From Micromonospora lupini str. Lupac 08 (lineage in GTDB: Bacteria; Actinomycetota; Actinomycetes; Mycobacteriales; Micromonosporaceae): a stretch of DNA of 64,000 bases. The DNA is taken from positions 5,058,636 to 5,122,635 of the forward strand of contig NZ_HF570108.1 of assembly GCF_000297395.2 (NCBI RefSeq), written 5' to 3'. The position numbers and the translations under genes are program-made. Every line of letters starts with the position of its first letter. The stretch's first letter is position 1. Shown in pieces: positions 48,443-56,409 of the stretch. The notes below the pieces were generated by a model. That model was not told the origin of the DNA, searched no databases, and saw nothing but the letters and a program-made list of their open reading frames with translations.

Positions 48443-49830
48443 GAGGCGACCGGGCGCTCGACGGGGGTGACGATCAGCTCGGCCCGCTGCTTGGGTTGCA
48501 GCGAGGCGCCGAGCCGGGGTGTGAGGCCGACGGGTTCGCGCAGTCGGAACCGGTAGCGGCTCAGCACGGTGCTGACGATGAGCTGCGCCTCCAGCAGGAA
48601 AAGGTACTGCCCCAGGCACTGGTGCGGGCCACCGCCGAAGGGGAAGTACGAGTAGCGGTAGCGCCGGCGGGGCCGTTCCGGCGCGAAGCGCTCCGGGTCG
48701 AACAGCGTGGGGTCGTCCCAGAACGTCGACATCCGCTGGGTGACGTACGGGCTGACCAGCACGGTGCCACCGGCCTTGATCCGCATCCCGCCCAGTACGT
48801 CGTCGCCGACAGCGGTCCGCGGGATCATCCACCCGGCCGGGTAGAGCCGCAGCATCTCGTCGAGCACCATCCGGCCGTAGCGCAGCTGGGGCAGGTGCTC
48901 ACGGCCGACCCGGTCGGCGCCGACCACCCGCTCGATCTCGTCGGTCATCCGCTCGGCCACGTCGGGTCGGTTGGACAGCACCGGCCAGAGCCAGGAGAGC
49001 AGGGCGATGGTGGTCTCGGTGGCGGTGGAGAACATGGCCACGACGTCGCCGCGGATCGCGTACTCGTCGGGTTCGCTGCCGTCGGCGCGCGGCCGGCAGA
49101 GGGTGGAGATGATGTCGTCGCCGTCGCTGGGGTTGGCCCGGGCCTGCCGGATGATCGGCAGCACCACCTCGTCGATGGTCCGCACGGCCTCGTTGAAGGC
49201 GCGGTCGCGGGGCATCGGCACCGCGTACGGCACGAAGGGCACCAGCAGGCGCGGGAGCATCGCGGTCGTGAGGGTGTCCAGCGCGGCGCTGATCCGCAGC
49301 GCGTCCGGCACCGAGATCCGGTCGGCGAAGAGCACCCGCATGGTGGTGCGCAGGACGATCCGGGTCAGCTCGGCGCCGCCGTCGATCGGCCGGCCGTCCC
49401 GGGCGGGCTCCAGCCACTCGTCGACGGCCTCGTTGATCGCCTCGGCCATCCGGTCGACGAGCGTCTCGGCCCGTTTGGCGGTGAACAGCGGTTGCAGCGC
49501 GCCCCGGCTGGACTCCCAGATCTCGCCCTCGGCGACGAGGATGGCGTCGCCGACGATGCGGCGTACCGGCCGCCACAACAGGCCGTCCCCGTCCCGGGTG
49601 TAGTTGGCAACGTTGTCCCTCAGCACGCGTTGCAGGTGCTCCGGGTGGCTGACGAGGTAGGGGCGGAACGATCCGAGGTTGAGCCGAACGACCTCGCCAC
49701 CGGCGTCGTCCGCGAAGCCGACGAGCGCGCCGAGCGGGTCGCGGACCAGCGCGGGCAGGGCGCGTCGCAGGGGGATCATCCGGGGTTCGGTGCTGACGGG
49801 GGCGGGGCCGGCATCGGACACCTGGGTCAT
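48439..49830 (-). CDS. Cytochrome P450 of the terpene cassette
   Basis: ATG 49830 has GAGGAG 7 bases upstream. The 463-residue protein has the haem loop FPFGGGPHQCLG with the axial Cys near residue 412, the ExxR motif as EMLR, and PERF. The I-helix reads MFSTATETT, where the usual AG-x-D/E-T-T is partly altered (S-T-A-T-E-T-T). Length and loop resemble CYPs that tailor terpenes and fatty acids. As the first gene of a coupled three-gene operon it most likely hydroxylates the diterpene product. Confidence 0.92.
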   Translation of the reverse strand: MTQVSDAGPAPVSTEPRMIPLRRALPALVRDPLGALVGFADDAGGEVVRLNLGSFRPYLVSHPEHLQRVLRDNVANYTRDGDGLLWRPVRRIVGDAILVAEGEIWESSRGALQPLFTAKRAETLVDRMAEAINEAVDEWLEPARDGRPIDGGAELTRIVLRTTMRVLFADRISVPDALRISAALDTLTTAMLPRLLVPFVPYAVPMPRDRAFNEAVRTIDEVVLPIIRQARANPSDGDDIISTLCRPRADGSEPDEYAIRGDVVAMFSTATETTIALLSWLWPVLSNRPDVAERMTDEIERVVGADRVGREHLPQLRYGRMVLDEMLRLYPAGWMIPRTAVGDDVLGGMRIKAGGTVLVSPYVTQRMSTFWDDPTLFDPERFAPERPRRRYRYSYFPFGGGPHQCLGQYLFLLEAQLIVSTVLSRYRFRLREPVGLTPRLGASLQPKQRAELIVTPVERPVAS

Positions 49831-50231
49831 GCAACGTCTCCTCGTCGTTCCGCCGGCCTGCGTTGTCTACTGTGGCCGGTCGGGACTGTGGAAATTTCAC
49901 CTTCTGGGCGACGGAAGCATCTCACCAAATCCCAGGCACCTCCATACCTGCGACAGGTGAGATTCCCCGCCCGATCCTGACCGGTGTCGATGTCATGGGG
50001 CAACTGTTGTCCTGAGTGGATGATCGGGTCGAGACACCGGCGCAGGTCGTGCCCGTACACCCAGGGGCGAGACGGGCGCGAGGGCCGCGCGGACGGCCCG
50101 CCGGCCCCCGGAGGCCGGGCCGCCCCCCGGGTGCCCGGGCGGCTGCCAGCCGGGCGGGTGCGAGTGAGCCAGGACCCACCGGTACCCCCGAATCCGGGCG
50201 ATGCCGGGCACCCTGTGCCAGGCTCTGTGGC
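49831..50231. other. 401-base divergent intergenic region
   Basis: No gene is seen. It holds the ribosome site of the P450 gene and presumably the promoter of the terpene operon. AT-richer stretches near 49885-49935 (GTGGAAATTTCACC and ATCTCACCAAATCC) are candidate promoter elements. Toward 50231 it leads into DUF2630. Confidence 0.45.
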
Positions 50232-50480
50232 ATGGACGACAAGACCATCCTGAACCGGATCTCCGAGCTGGTCGACGAGGAACACAAGCTGCGCTCCGAT
50301 GCCCAGGCCCACGAGTCGGGCACCGAGGGCGAGGCAAGCGAGCGGCTGCGCGCCCTGGAGGAGTCCCTCGACCAGTGCTGGGACCTGCTGCGCCGCCGCC
50401 GGGCCGCCCGGGCCAGCCACGGCGACCCGGACTCCCAGGGCGAACGCCCCAAGCCCGAGGTGGAGCGCTACCTGCAGTGA
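50232..50480 (+). CDS. DUF2630 protein
   Basis: This 82-residue protein (MDDKTILNRISELVDEEHKLRSDAQAHES...ERLRALEESLDQCWDLLRRRRAARAS) matches DUF2630 by its helical-hairpin pattern and conserved EEHxLR and LDQCWDLLRRRRA stretches. It is probably a soluble two-helix coiled-coil protein. Function unknown. It converges with the RIO-like kinase gene. Confidence 0.85.
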   Translation: MDDKTILNRISELVDEEHKLRSDAQAHESGTEGEASERLRALEESLDQCWDLLRRRRAARASHGDPDSQGERPKPEVERYLQ

Positions 50481-50547
50481 CCCCTACGGGCGGGTCGGGC
50501 AGCCGCTGGGGCCGCCCGATCCGCCCGTACCGCCCGACCCGCTCCGG

Positions 50548-51480
50548 TCAGCGCAGGCCCGCCTCGCGCAGCAGCTCCCCGGTCAGCGCGCCGGGGTCGA
50601 CCTGCTCGGTGGTCAGCCCCCGGGCCACGAACCAGGCGCTGACCACCCGCACGTCGCGGGCCAGGAACTCGGGCCCCTGCGGGTTGGCCACCACGTCGAC
50701 CACCTGCGGCAGATCGATCACGACCAGACGCCCGGCGTGCACGAGCAGGTTGTACGGCGACAGGTCGCCGTGGGCGTAGCCGGCCCGGGCCAGGACGCGC
50801 AGCGCCTCCACCAGCTGGTCCCACAGGTCGAGCAGCTCGGCCGGGCCGGGCCGCAGCTGGGCCAGCCGGGGCGCGGCCTGCCCCGACTCGGCGTCGCCGA
50901 CGAACTCCAACATCAGCTCGGTGCCCCGCAACTGCACCGGGTACGGAACGGCGATCCGGTCGTGCCCGGCGCCGATCTCCCAGAGCCGGGCCAGCGCGGC
51001 GAACTCGGCCGCCGCCCACTGCCCGGCGATCATCTCCCGGCCGAAGGCCGTCCGGCCGGCCATCGCCCGGTTCTCCCGGGACCGCCGCACCCGGCGGCCC
51101 TCCAGATAGCCGGCGTCGCGGTGGAACAGCCGGTGCTCGGCGTCCCGGTATCGCTTGACGGCCAGCAGGCAGGACCGGCCCGTGTCCGGTACCGCACGGC
51201 GGACCAGGTGGACGTCCGCCTCCTTGCCGGTCTTCAGCACACCCAGCTCGGTGTCCTTCGCGGCCAACTCGGTGACCAGCCACTGCGGGTGCGGCGCAGG
51301 GCCGTGGACGGCGTCGTCCCAGGACGACCAGCGCTCGCCGGTCGTCGGGTCGGGGTCGCTGTCGGGGTCGGCGAGCGGCGCACTGGGCCGCCCGCGCTTC
51401 AGAAACTGCGGTTCGTCGTCGTCGAAGCGGCTCTTGCCGCGGCTGCGGCGCTCCAGCGCCGGCAGGTCATGATCGCGCAC
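50548..51480 (-). CDS. RIO-type serine/threonine kinase-like protein
   Basis: This 310-residue protein (GTG 51480) has a RIO kinase core. It includes a glycine-poor nucleotide loop (LKTGKEADVHLVRRA), the Lys in LLAVKRYRDAEHRLF, the catalytic GDLSPYNLLVHAGRLVVIDLPQVVD (Asp and Asn, then the metal-binding Asp in VVIDLP), and a C-terminal RDVRVVSAWFVARGL. It should be a cytoplasmic atypical kinase or ATPase; bacterial targets are not established. The N-terminal ~70 residues are charged and probably flexible. Confidence 0.88.
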   Translation of the reverse strand: MRDHDLPALERRSRGKSRFDDDEPQFLKRGRPSAPLADPDSDPDPTTGERWSSWDDAVHGPAPHPQWLVTELAAKDTELGVLKTGKEADVHLVRRAVPDTGRSCLLAVKRYRDAEHRLFHRDAGYLEGRRVRRSRENRAMAGRTAFGREMIAGQWAAAEFAALARLWEIGAGHDRIAVPYPVQLRGTELMLEFVGDAESGQAAPRLAQLRPGPAELLDLWDQLVEALRVLARAGYAHGDLSPYNLLVHAGRLVVIDLPQVVDVVANPQGPEFLARDVRVVSAWFVARGLTTEQVDPGALTGELLREAGLR

Positions 51481-51682
51481 TGTGGTGAGGTTCCCTTGGT
51501 CGAGGCTGAGATAGGCGGCTGGAAGCGACCCGCGAAGACGGCCATGACCGACCCCCTCTCCTCGACCGGGCGTACGCCCGGGTGCACGATGCGCCGCTGA
51601 TCCTGCCGCCGCCCCGACGGCCGGTCAATCGAATTACCGCCGGCACCGCCGCCCCGACCGCCGCGAAGCCGCGTCCGGCGGC

Positions 51683-51735
51683 GCCTCGACCGCTCGGACG
51701 CCGCGCCCGGTGCCGCCTCGACCGCTCGGACGCCG
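51683..51735. repeat. 21-bp direct repeat
   Basis: GCCTCGACCGCTCGGACGCC occurs at 51683 and 51715, 32 bases apart, in the 277-base gap between the RIO-like kinase start and the HAD gene end. No role is evident. Confidence 0.6.
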
Positions 51736-51757
51736 TGTTCCGCCGCGGCGGACCGCG

Positions 51758-52402
51758 TCAGCTCGCGAGCACCGTGGCGACCGCGGCGATCAACCCGTCC
51801 ACCGTGCGACTCGGCGCGAACCGGACGTCCGACCAGGTCCGCCCCCGGTGCAGCCAGACGCTGGGCAGCCCGACCGCGGCGGCGCCGCCGATGTCCGCCT
51901 CCGGGCTGTCACCGACCACCCAGGCGCCCCGCAGCGGCATCCGGACCCGCTGCGCGGCGAGCGCGAAGATGCGCGGGTTGGGCTTGCTGACCCCGGCCTC
52001 CTCGGAGATCACCCAGTCGGCCACGTACCGGTCCAGGCCGGTACGGCGGATCTTGGCGTCCTCCACGCGTACGGTGCCGTTGCAGACCACCACCGGCACC
52101 CAGCCCGCGTCGTCGGCGATCCGCAGCGCGCAGGCGGTCAGCGGGTCGAGGCGGGTCTGCGCCACCACCCCGTCGTGCAACTCCTCCACCAGGTCGATCG
52201 AGGGGATACGCAGCTCGTAGCGGTCCCGGATCGCGTCGGCCAGGTCCCAGCGATCGGTCAACCCGTCCGCGTCGATCGAAAGCAGCCAGTCGATGTCGGT
52301 GGGGGGCGCGCCGATGCTGTCCAGGAAGCGCTCACCCCAGCGGCGGAACGGCCCGGCCCGATCCAGCAGGGTGTTGTCCAGGTCCAGCAGGAGCAGTGGC
52401 AC
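51758..52402 (-). CDS. HAD-superfamily hydrolase
   Basis: This 214-residue protein begins MPLLLLDLDNTLLDRAGPF, giving HAD motif I (DxDxT). Motif II is the Thr/Ser in VVVCNGT, motif III the Lys in SKPNPRIF, and motif IV is VVGDSPEADIGGA. The helical cap lies at residues 15-80. It is a phosphatase-type hydrolase of unknown substrate, in the YjjG/Gph range. It is separated by 65 bases from the nitrilase-family gene on the same strand. Confidence 0.88.
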   Translation of the reverse strand: MPLLLLDLDNTLLDRAGPFRRWGERFLDSIGAPPTDIDWLLSIDADGLTDRWDLADAIRDRYELRIPSIDLVEELHDGVVAQTRLDPLTACALRIADDAGWVPVVVCNGTVRVEDAKIRRTGLDRYVADWVISEEAGVSKPNPRIFALAAQRVRMPLRGAWVVGDSPEADIGGAAAVGLPSVWLHRGRTWSDVRFAPSRTVDGLIAAVATVLAS

Positions 52403-52467
52403 TCGGGCACCCTACGGGACCGACGTGTCCGCCAACAGGTCCCCGGGGTGTCGACCTGACGGTGGGC

Positions 52468-53328
52468 TCAACCGGTCAACGACACCCGTGGGCCGCCCTG
52501 GCTGGGCAGCAGATCGGCGAGCATCGAATGGGCTGCCCGGGTGTCCGCGAGCACTGCCGGGTCGAGGCTCGCCACCAGCACCGCCGTGCCCTCGTCGGCG
52601 CCCCGGGCGAGCGGACGTCCCTGCGGGTCGTAGATCGCCGCGCCGCCGTTGAACCGCCACGGGTCGCCGCCGCCGACCGCGTTGGCGAAGACCACGAACA
52701 TCGTGTTGTCCAGGGCCCGGGCGGCGTAGTACAGATCGCGGCGGTGCTCGGAGCCGGCCAGGTAACCGCTGGGGCACAGGTAGGCGTGCGCGCCGTCGAG
52801 CGCGGCGGCGCGGCCGTGCTCGGGGAAGCAGCCGTCGTAGCAGACGCCCAACCCGAGCCGCCAGTCGTCGACGAGCAGCGTGGCGCCCCGACCGCCGGGG
52901 CTGAACAGCTCGCGTTCGTCGCCCCAGAGCTGCTGTTTGTCGTACCCGACCCGGACCGTGCCGGCGCGGTCGACCACCAGGGCGGCGATGGTGCGCCGGC
53001 CGTCCGGGTGCCGTGCCGCCGCACCGACCACCACGGTGATCCCGGCCGTCCGCGCGGCGGCGCGCAGCGGGTCGAGCCGACCGTCGGCGACCACCCCGGC
53101 CGGGTCGACCGCGACGTCGGTGCCGACCGGGTCGGCGGCGAGGGTGGGCGGGTGGTACGCGCACAGGTACAGCTCGGGGAGGACTGCCACCCGGGCGCCC
53201 TGCCCGGCGGCCCGACGGACCAGCTCGGCGGCGGCGAGCGCGTTGCCGGCCACGTCACCGGGCGTCGGTGTGGCCTGCACGGTGGCCACGGTCAGCGGGG
53301 CGGACGGCACGGGGTGCGGCGGGGTCAC
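52468..53328 (-). CDS. Carbon-nitrogen hydrolase (nitrilase superfamily)
   Basis: The Glu-Lys-Cys triad is complete: Glu in VAVLPELYLCAY, Lys in GYDKQQLWGDERELFSPGG, Cys in LGVCYDGCFPEHGR. I choose GTG 53328 (VTPPHPVPSAPLTVATVQATP, 286 residues). Starting at ATG 53376 would add 16 residues encoded by the AcnR operator, which is less likely. It should hydrolyse an amide or nitrile in the cytoplasm. It is divergent from acnR and so may share control by the operator between them. Confidence 0.85.
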   Translation of the reverse strand: MTPPHPVPSAPLTVATVQATPTPGDVAGNALAAAELVRRAAGQGARVAVLPELYLCAYHPPTLAADPVGTDVAVDPAGVVADGRLDPLRAAARTAGITVVVGAAARHPDGRRTIAALVVDRAGTVRVGYDKQQLWGDERELFSPGGRGATLLVDDWRLGLGVCYDGCFPEHGRAAALDGAHAYLCPSGYLAGSEHRRDLYYAARALDNTMFVVFANAVGGGDPWRFNGGAAIYDPQGRPLARGADEGTAVLVASLDPAVLADTRAAHSMLADLLPSQGGPRVSLTG

Positions 53329-53353
53329 CGGCCGATGGTAGACGGCGACATAC

Positions 53354-53374
53354 CAAGCCGTACGTACGGTTTGC
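53354..53374. promoter_or_regulatory. AcnR operator, autoregulatory site
   Basis: CAAGCCGTACGTACGGTTTG contains the perfect 12-bp palindrome CCGTACGTACGG and matches the acnA upstream site at 17 of 21 positions. It lies 32 bases before the acnR start, between acnR and the divergent nitrilase-family gene. Confidence 0.7.
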
Positions 53375-53405
53375 ATGGCCCGGGGTGACCTGCGACGATC
53401 GCCGT

Positions 53406-53978
53406 GTGCCCAGAGTAAGCCAGGACCAGCTCGACGCGCGCCGGCAGGAGATCCTCGCCGCCGCGCGGGCGTGTTTCGCGCGGCTCGGCTACGAAGGAGC
53501 CACCGTTCGCCGCCTCGAGGAGGCCACCGGGCTGTCCCGGGGCGCCATCTTCCACCACTTCCGGGACAAGGACTCGCTCTTCCTCGCCGTCGCCGAGGAC
53601 GACGCCGCCGTCATGGTCGAGACGGTGGCCCGCAACGGTCTGGTGCAGGTGATGCGCGATCTGCTGGCCCGCGCGATGTCTCCCGACACCACCGGCTGGC
53701 TGGGCAGTCAACTGGAGGTCTCGCGCCGGCTGCGCACCGATCCGGCGTTCGCCCGGCGCTGGGCCGAACGGTCCGCCGCGATCGCCGAGGCGACCCGCGA
53801 CCGGTTGGCCCGCCAACGCGACGCCGGGGTGCTGCGGGAGGACGTACCGATCGACGTGCTGGCCCAGTTCCTGGAGCTGGCCTACGACGGCCTGGTGCTG
53901 CACCTGGCGATGGGCCGGCCGGCCGGCGACCTGGGCCCGGTCCTCGACCTGGTCGAGGAGGCCGTCCGCCGCCGCTGA
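53406..53978 (+). CDS. acnR: TetR-family repressor AcnR (aconitase regulator)
   Basis: GTG 53406 (VPRVSQDQLDARRQEILAAA) gives 190 residues. The DNA-binding part (GYEGATVRRLEEATGLSRGAIFHHFRDKDSLFLAVAEDDAA) closely resembles the corynebacterial AcnR helix-turn-helix as I remember it. The ligand domain also fits (NGLVQVMRDLL, SRRLRTDPAF, DVPIDVLAQFLE, LDLVEEAVRR). AcnR represses aconitase and responds to citrate-type ligands in Corynebacterium, where it is encoded beside acn. Here it is about 15 kb from acnA, yet an equal operator lies before both. Confidence 0.85.
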   Translation: MPRVSQDQLDARRQEILAAARACFARLGYEGATVRRLEEATGLSRGAIFHHFRDKDSLFLAVAEDDAAVMVETVARNGLVQVMRDLLARAMSPDTTGWLGSQLEVSRRLRTDPAFARRWAERSAAIAEATRDRLARQRDAGVLREDVPIDVLAQFLELAYDGLVLHLAMGRPAGDLGPVLDLVEEAVRRR

Positions 53979-54064
53979 GCGCCGCCGCCGTACGCCGGCG
54001 TGGGACCCGTGGCGGTGGTGCTCCACAATGGGGCCGCCGATCCCTCCGGCGACAGGAGCAGCCG

Positions 54065-54997
54065 ATGATCGTCCACGCCGCGTCGGGCGACACCTGGGGT
54101 GTCCCGGGCCCGACCTTCCTCCGGTTCTACCTCGTGGCGGCCGCCGTGGTGGTCGCGTTCGCGGTGCTGCACCGGGTCCGTCCCGCCACCGCCGAGGGGC
54201 ACGCCCTCACCGACCCGCTCGGCCCGCAACAGGTCGCGTATCTCAACGGTGGGGCCGGCCTCGCCGTGCACGCCTCGCTCGGCGGGCTGCGCGGCAGCGG
54301 GGCGATCGGCGTACGGCCGGACCGCCGGCTGACCACTGGCGGGCCCGCGCCGACGGGGCTCACCCCGTTGGACACCGCCATCCACTGGGCCGCCCACCAG
54401 CACTCCCGCGTGCGGGACCTGAGCCAGAACGAGCGGGTGGTCGCCGCGCTCCACCAGCTCCGCATCGGTCTCGAAGAGCGTGGGCTGCTCGTGAGCCCGA
54501 CGCGACGGGCCACCGCGGGACGGTGGGCGCTGCTCCTCACCGGGCTGCTGGTGCTCGGCGTGGTGCGGCTGTTCGCCGGCCTGGCCAACGGGCGGCCCGT
54601 GGGTTACCTGGCGCTCACCCTGGTCGGGGTGCTGGTGGCGACGCTGCTGCTCTGGCGGATACCGCGGACCACCCGGGCCGGTCGCGCCGCTTTGCGTGAC
54701 CTGCGCAAACAGCACACCCACCTGACCCCCGACTCGTCCCCCGCGTACGCCACCTACGGCGCGGCAGGCGCGGCGATGGGCGTGGCCCTGTACGGCACCG
54801 CCTCGCTCTGGGCGCTCGACCCGGGCTTCGCCGAGCAGGCCGAGATCCAGCGCCAGGCCATCGCCGGCGGTGGCTGGTCCTCGGGCTCCGGCAGCGGAAC
54901 GTCGGGCAGCTCGTGTGGCGGCGGAAGCTCCTGCGGTGGTGGCGACGGCGGCGGTGGCGGCGGTGGGTGCGGCGGCGGCGGTGGGTGCGGCGGATGA
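54065..54997 (+). CDS. TIGR04222-type membrane protein with Gly/Cys-rich tail (putative MNIO substrate)
   Basis: ATG 54065 follows AGGAGCAGC. The 310-residue protein has a membrane helix at about residues 17-34. A cytoplasmic or periplasmic region follows (LNGGAGLAVHASLGGLRGSGAI, TPLDTAIHWAAHQ). Two adjacent helices (about 158-178 and 184-204) and another hydrophobic stretch near 237-258 come next. The last ~40 residues are Gly/Ser/Cys only: Cys at 284, 290, 302 and 308, each starting a CGG unit, so spacings are 6, 12 and 6. This plan matches TIGR04222 proteins. The stop overlaps the DUF692 start, suggesting the tail is modified by that enzyme. Confidence 0.82.
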   Translation: MIVHAASGDTWGVPGPTFLRFYLVAAAVVVAFAVLHRVRPATAEGHALTDPLGPQQVAYLNGGAGLAVHASLGGLRGSGAIGVRPDRRLTTGGPAPTGLTPLDTAIHWAAHQHSRVRDLSQNERVVAALHQLRIGLEERGLLVSPTRRATAGRWALLLTGLLVLGVVRLFAGLANGRPVGYLALTLVGVLVATLLLWRIPRTTRAGRAALRDLRKQHTHLTPDSSPAYATYGAAGAAMGVALYGTASLWALDPGFAEQAEIQRQAIAGGGWSSGSGSGTSGSSCGGGSSCGGGDGGGGGGGCGGGGGCGG

Positions 54998-55812
54998 CCG
55001 GCCCGTCCGGCGTCGGCATCGGCTGGCGTCCCGAGATCGCCGGTTTCGTGGCCGAGCTGCCCGGGTTGCGCTTCGTCGAGGTGGTGGCCGAGTCGGTGCC
55101 GCCGACCGGGCCGCTCCCGCCCGGGCTGGCGCAACTGCGGGAGCGCGGCGTGACAGTCGTACCGCACGGGGTGCGGCTCTCCCTCGGCGGCGCCGAGCCG
55201 GTCGACCCGACCCGCGTCGCCCACCTGGCCGCGGTGGCGCAGCGGGTCGACGCGCCGCTGGTCAGTGAGCACATCGCCTTCGTCCGGGCCGGCGGGCTGG
55301 AGGCCGGGCACCTGTTGCCGCTGCCACGCAGCCGGGAGGCGGTCGACGCGGTCTGCGCCAACGTGGCCCGGGCGCAGGCCGAGCTGCCTGTGCCGATCGC
55401 GCTGGAACCGATCGCGGCCCTCTTCGACTGGCCCGACGACGAGTTGGACGAGGGGGACTTCCTCACCGAGATCCTCGACCGCACCGGCGCGCTGCTGCTG
55501 CTTGACATCGCCAACGTGCACGCCAACGCCCGCAACCGGGGCACCGACCCGCTCGCGCTGCTCGACCGGCTGCCGCTGGACCGGATCGGCTACGTGCACG
55601 TCGCCGGCGGGGCCGAGCACGGCGGGTTCTACCACGACACGCACACCGATCCCGTACCGCCGGAGGTGCTGGAGCTGGTCGGCGCGCTCTGCGCCCGGCA
55701 GCGGCCACCGGCGTTGCTGCTGGAACGCGACGGTGGCTATCCCCCGGCCGCGGAGCTGCGCGCCGAGCTGGACGCCCTCGCGGCCGCCGGGGGCTTCCCG
55801 GCCGTGACGTGA
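54994..55812 (+). CDS. DUF692 multinuclear non-haem iron enzyme (MNIO)
   Basis: ATG 54994 is in an ATGA overlap. The 272-residue TIM-barrel protein shows the DUF692 metal-site motifs in order: HGVRLSLGG (His58), VSEHIAFVRAG (His93), ALEPIAALFDWPDDELDEGDFL (Glu128), LLLDIANVHANARN (Asp161), YVHVAGG (His192) and FYHDTHTDPVPPEVLELV (around His204-His207). The MbnB, TglH and ChrH members use two or three iron ions and O2 to oxidise cysteines in ribosomal peptides. The Gly/Cys tail of the preceding gene product is the obvious substrate. The following gene takes the place of the usual recognition partner. Confidence 0.9.
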   Translation: MTGPSGVGIGWRPEIAGFVAELPGLRFVEVVAESVPPTGPLPPGLAQLRERGVTVVPHGVRLSLGGAEPVDPTRVAHLAAVAQRVDAPLVSEHIAFVRAGGLEAGHLLPLPRSREAVDAVCANVARAQAELPVPIALEPIAALFDWPDDELDEGDFLTEILDRTGALLLLDIANVHANARNRGTDPLALLDRLPLDRIGYVHVAGGAEHGGFYHDTHTDPVPPEVLELVGALCARQRPPALLLERDGGYPPAAELRAELDALAAAGGFPAVT

Positions 55813-56285
55813 CGGGCACGCTCGCCGAGCGGCAGGCCGAGCTGGTCGCGGCGCTCGTCGCCGGGGGCCCGGCACCCGCCGGTTTCGCGGCCGGCCCGCT
55901 GGCCGCCGCCCGGGCGGCGCTGAGACGCAAGCGGGCCGGTGAGGTGGCCCGGCACTGGCCGCTGCTCGCCGTCGGCCTCGGCGCGGCCTGGCCGTCGACC
56001 TTCGCCGACTGGGCCGCCGAGCGCCCCACGGCCGGATCGCTGCGCGACGGCTGGGACCTGGCCCGGGCGCTGCGGGAGCGCGACGCGCTGCCGCCGGGCG
56101 GCGCCGAGGAGCTGGCCGTCCGGGAGGCGGGCCTGCGCTACGACGGGCGTCGGGCGCCGCGCCCGCGCCGGCTGCCGGCCGTGGCCCGCGCCGGCGGCGC
56201 CGTCGCGGTGCAGATCGCCGGTCGGGTACGCCTGGTGCGCCCCGCCGCGCGTCCACCCGCCCACGTCGGCGGGCGCTACAGCTAG
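55809..56285 (+). CDS. Small partner protein of the MNIO cassette (SCO6045-like)
   Basis: The start at 55809 overlaps the DUF692 stop (GTGA). The 158-residue protein has an N-terminal helical domain (LAERQAELVAALVAGGPAPAGFAAGPLAAARAALRRKRAGEVARHWPLLA) and a helical middle (FADWAAERPTAGSLRDGWDLARALRERDALPPGGAEELAVRE). Its basic C-terminus ends PRPRRLPAVARAGGAVAVQIAGRVRLV. It resembles the short proteins that follow DUF692 in other actinomycetes and, in layout, the DUF2063/MbnC recognition partners. It probably delivers the substrate tail to the iron enzyme. The family name is given from memory. Confidence 0.7.
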   Translation: MTGTLAERQAELVAALVAGGPAPAGFAAGPLAAARAALRRKRAGEVARHWPLLAVGLGAAWPSTFADWAAERPTAGSLRDGWDLARALRERDALPPGGAEELAVREAGLRYDGRRAPRPRRLPAVARAGGAVAVQIAGRVRLVRPAARPPAHVGGRYS

Positions 56286-56409
56286 GGCTGCGTCATAAGG
56301 GCGGTCGCGCCGAGGCGGAGTCCGGGCGGCGATCCGGCCGCCTGGGCCCGCCGCAGGCCGGCCAGGGGCTGTGACGCGGGCCGTGGCCGGATGCGGCAGG
56401 ATTGGCGGC

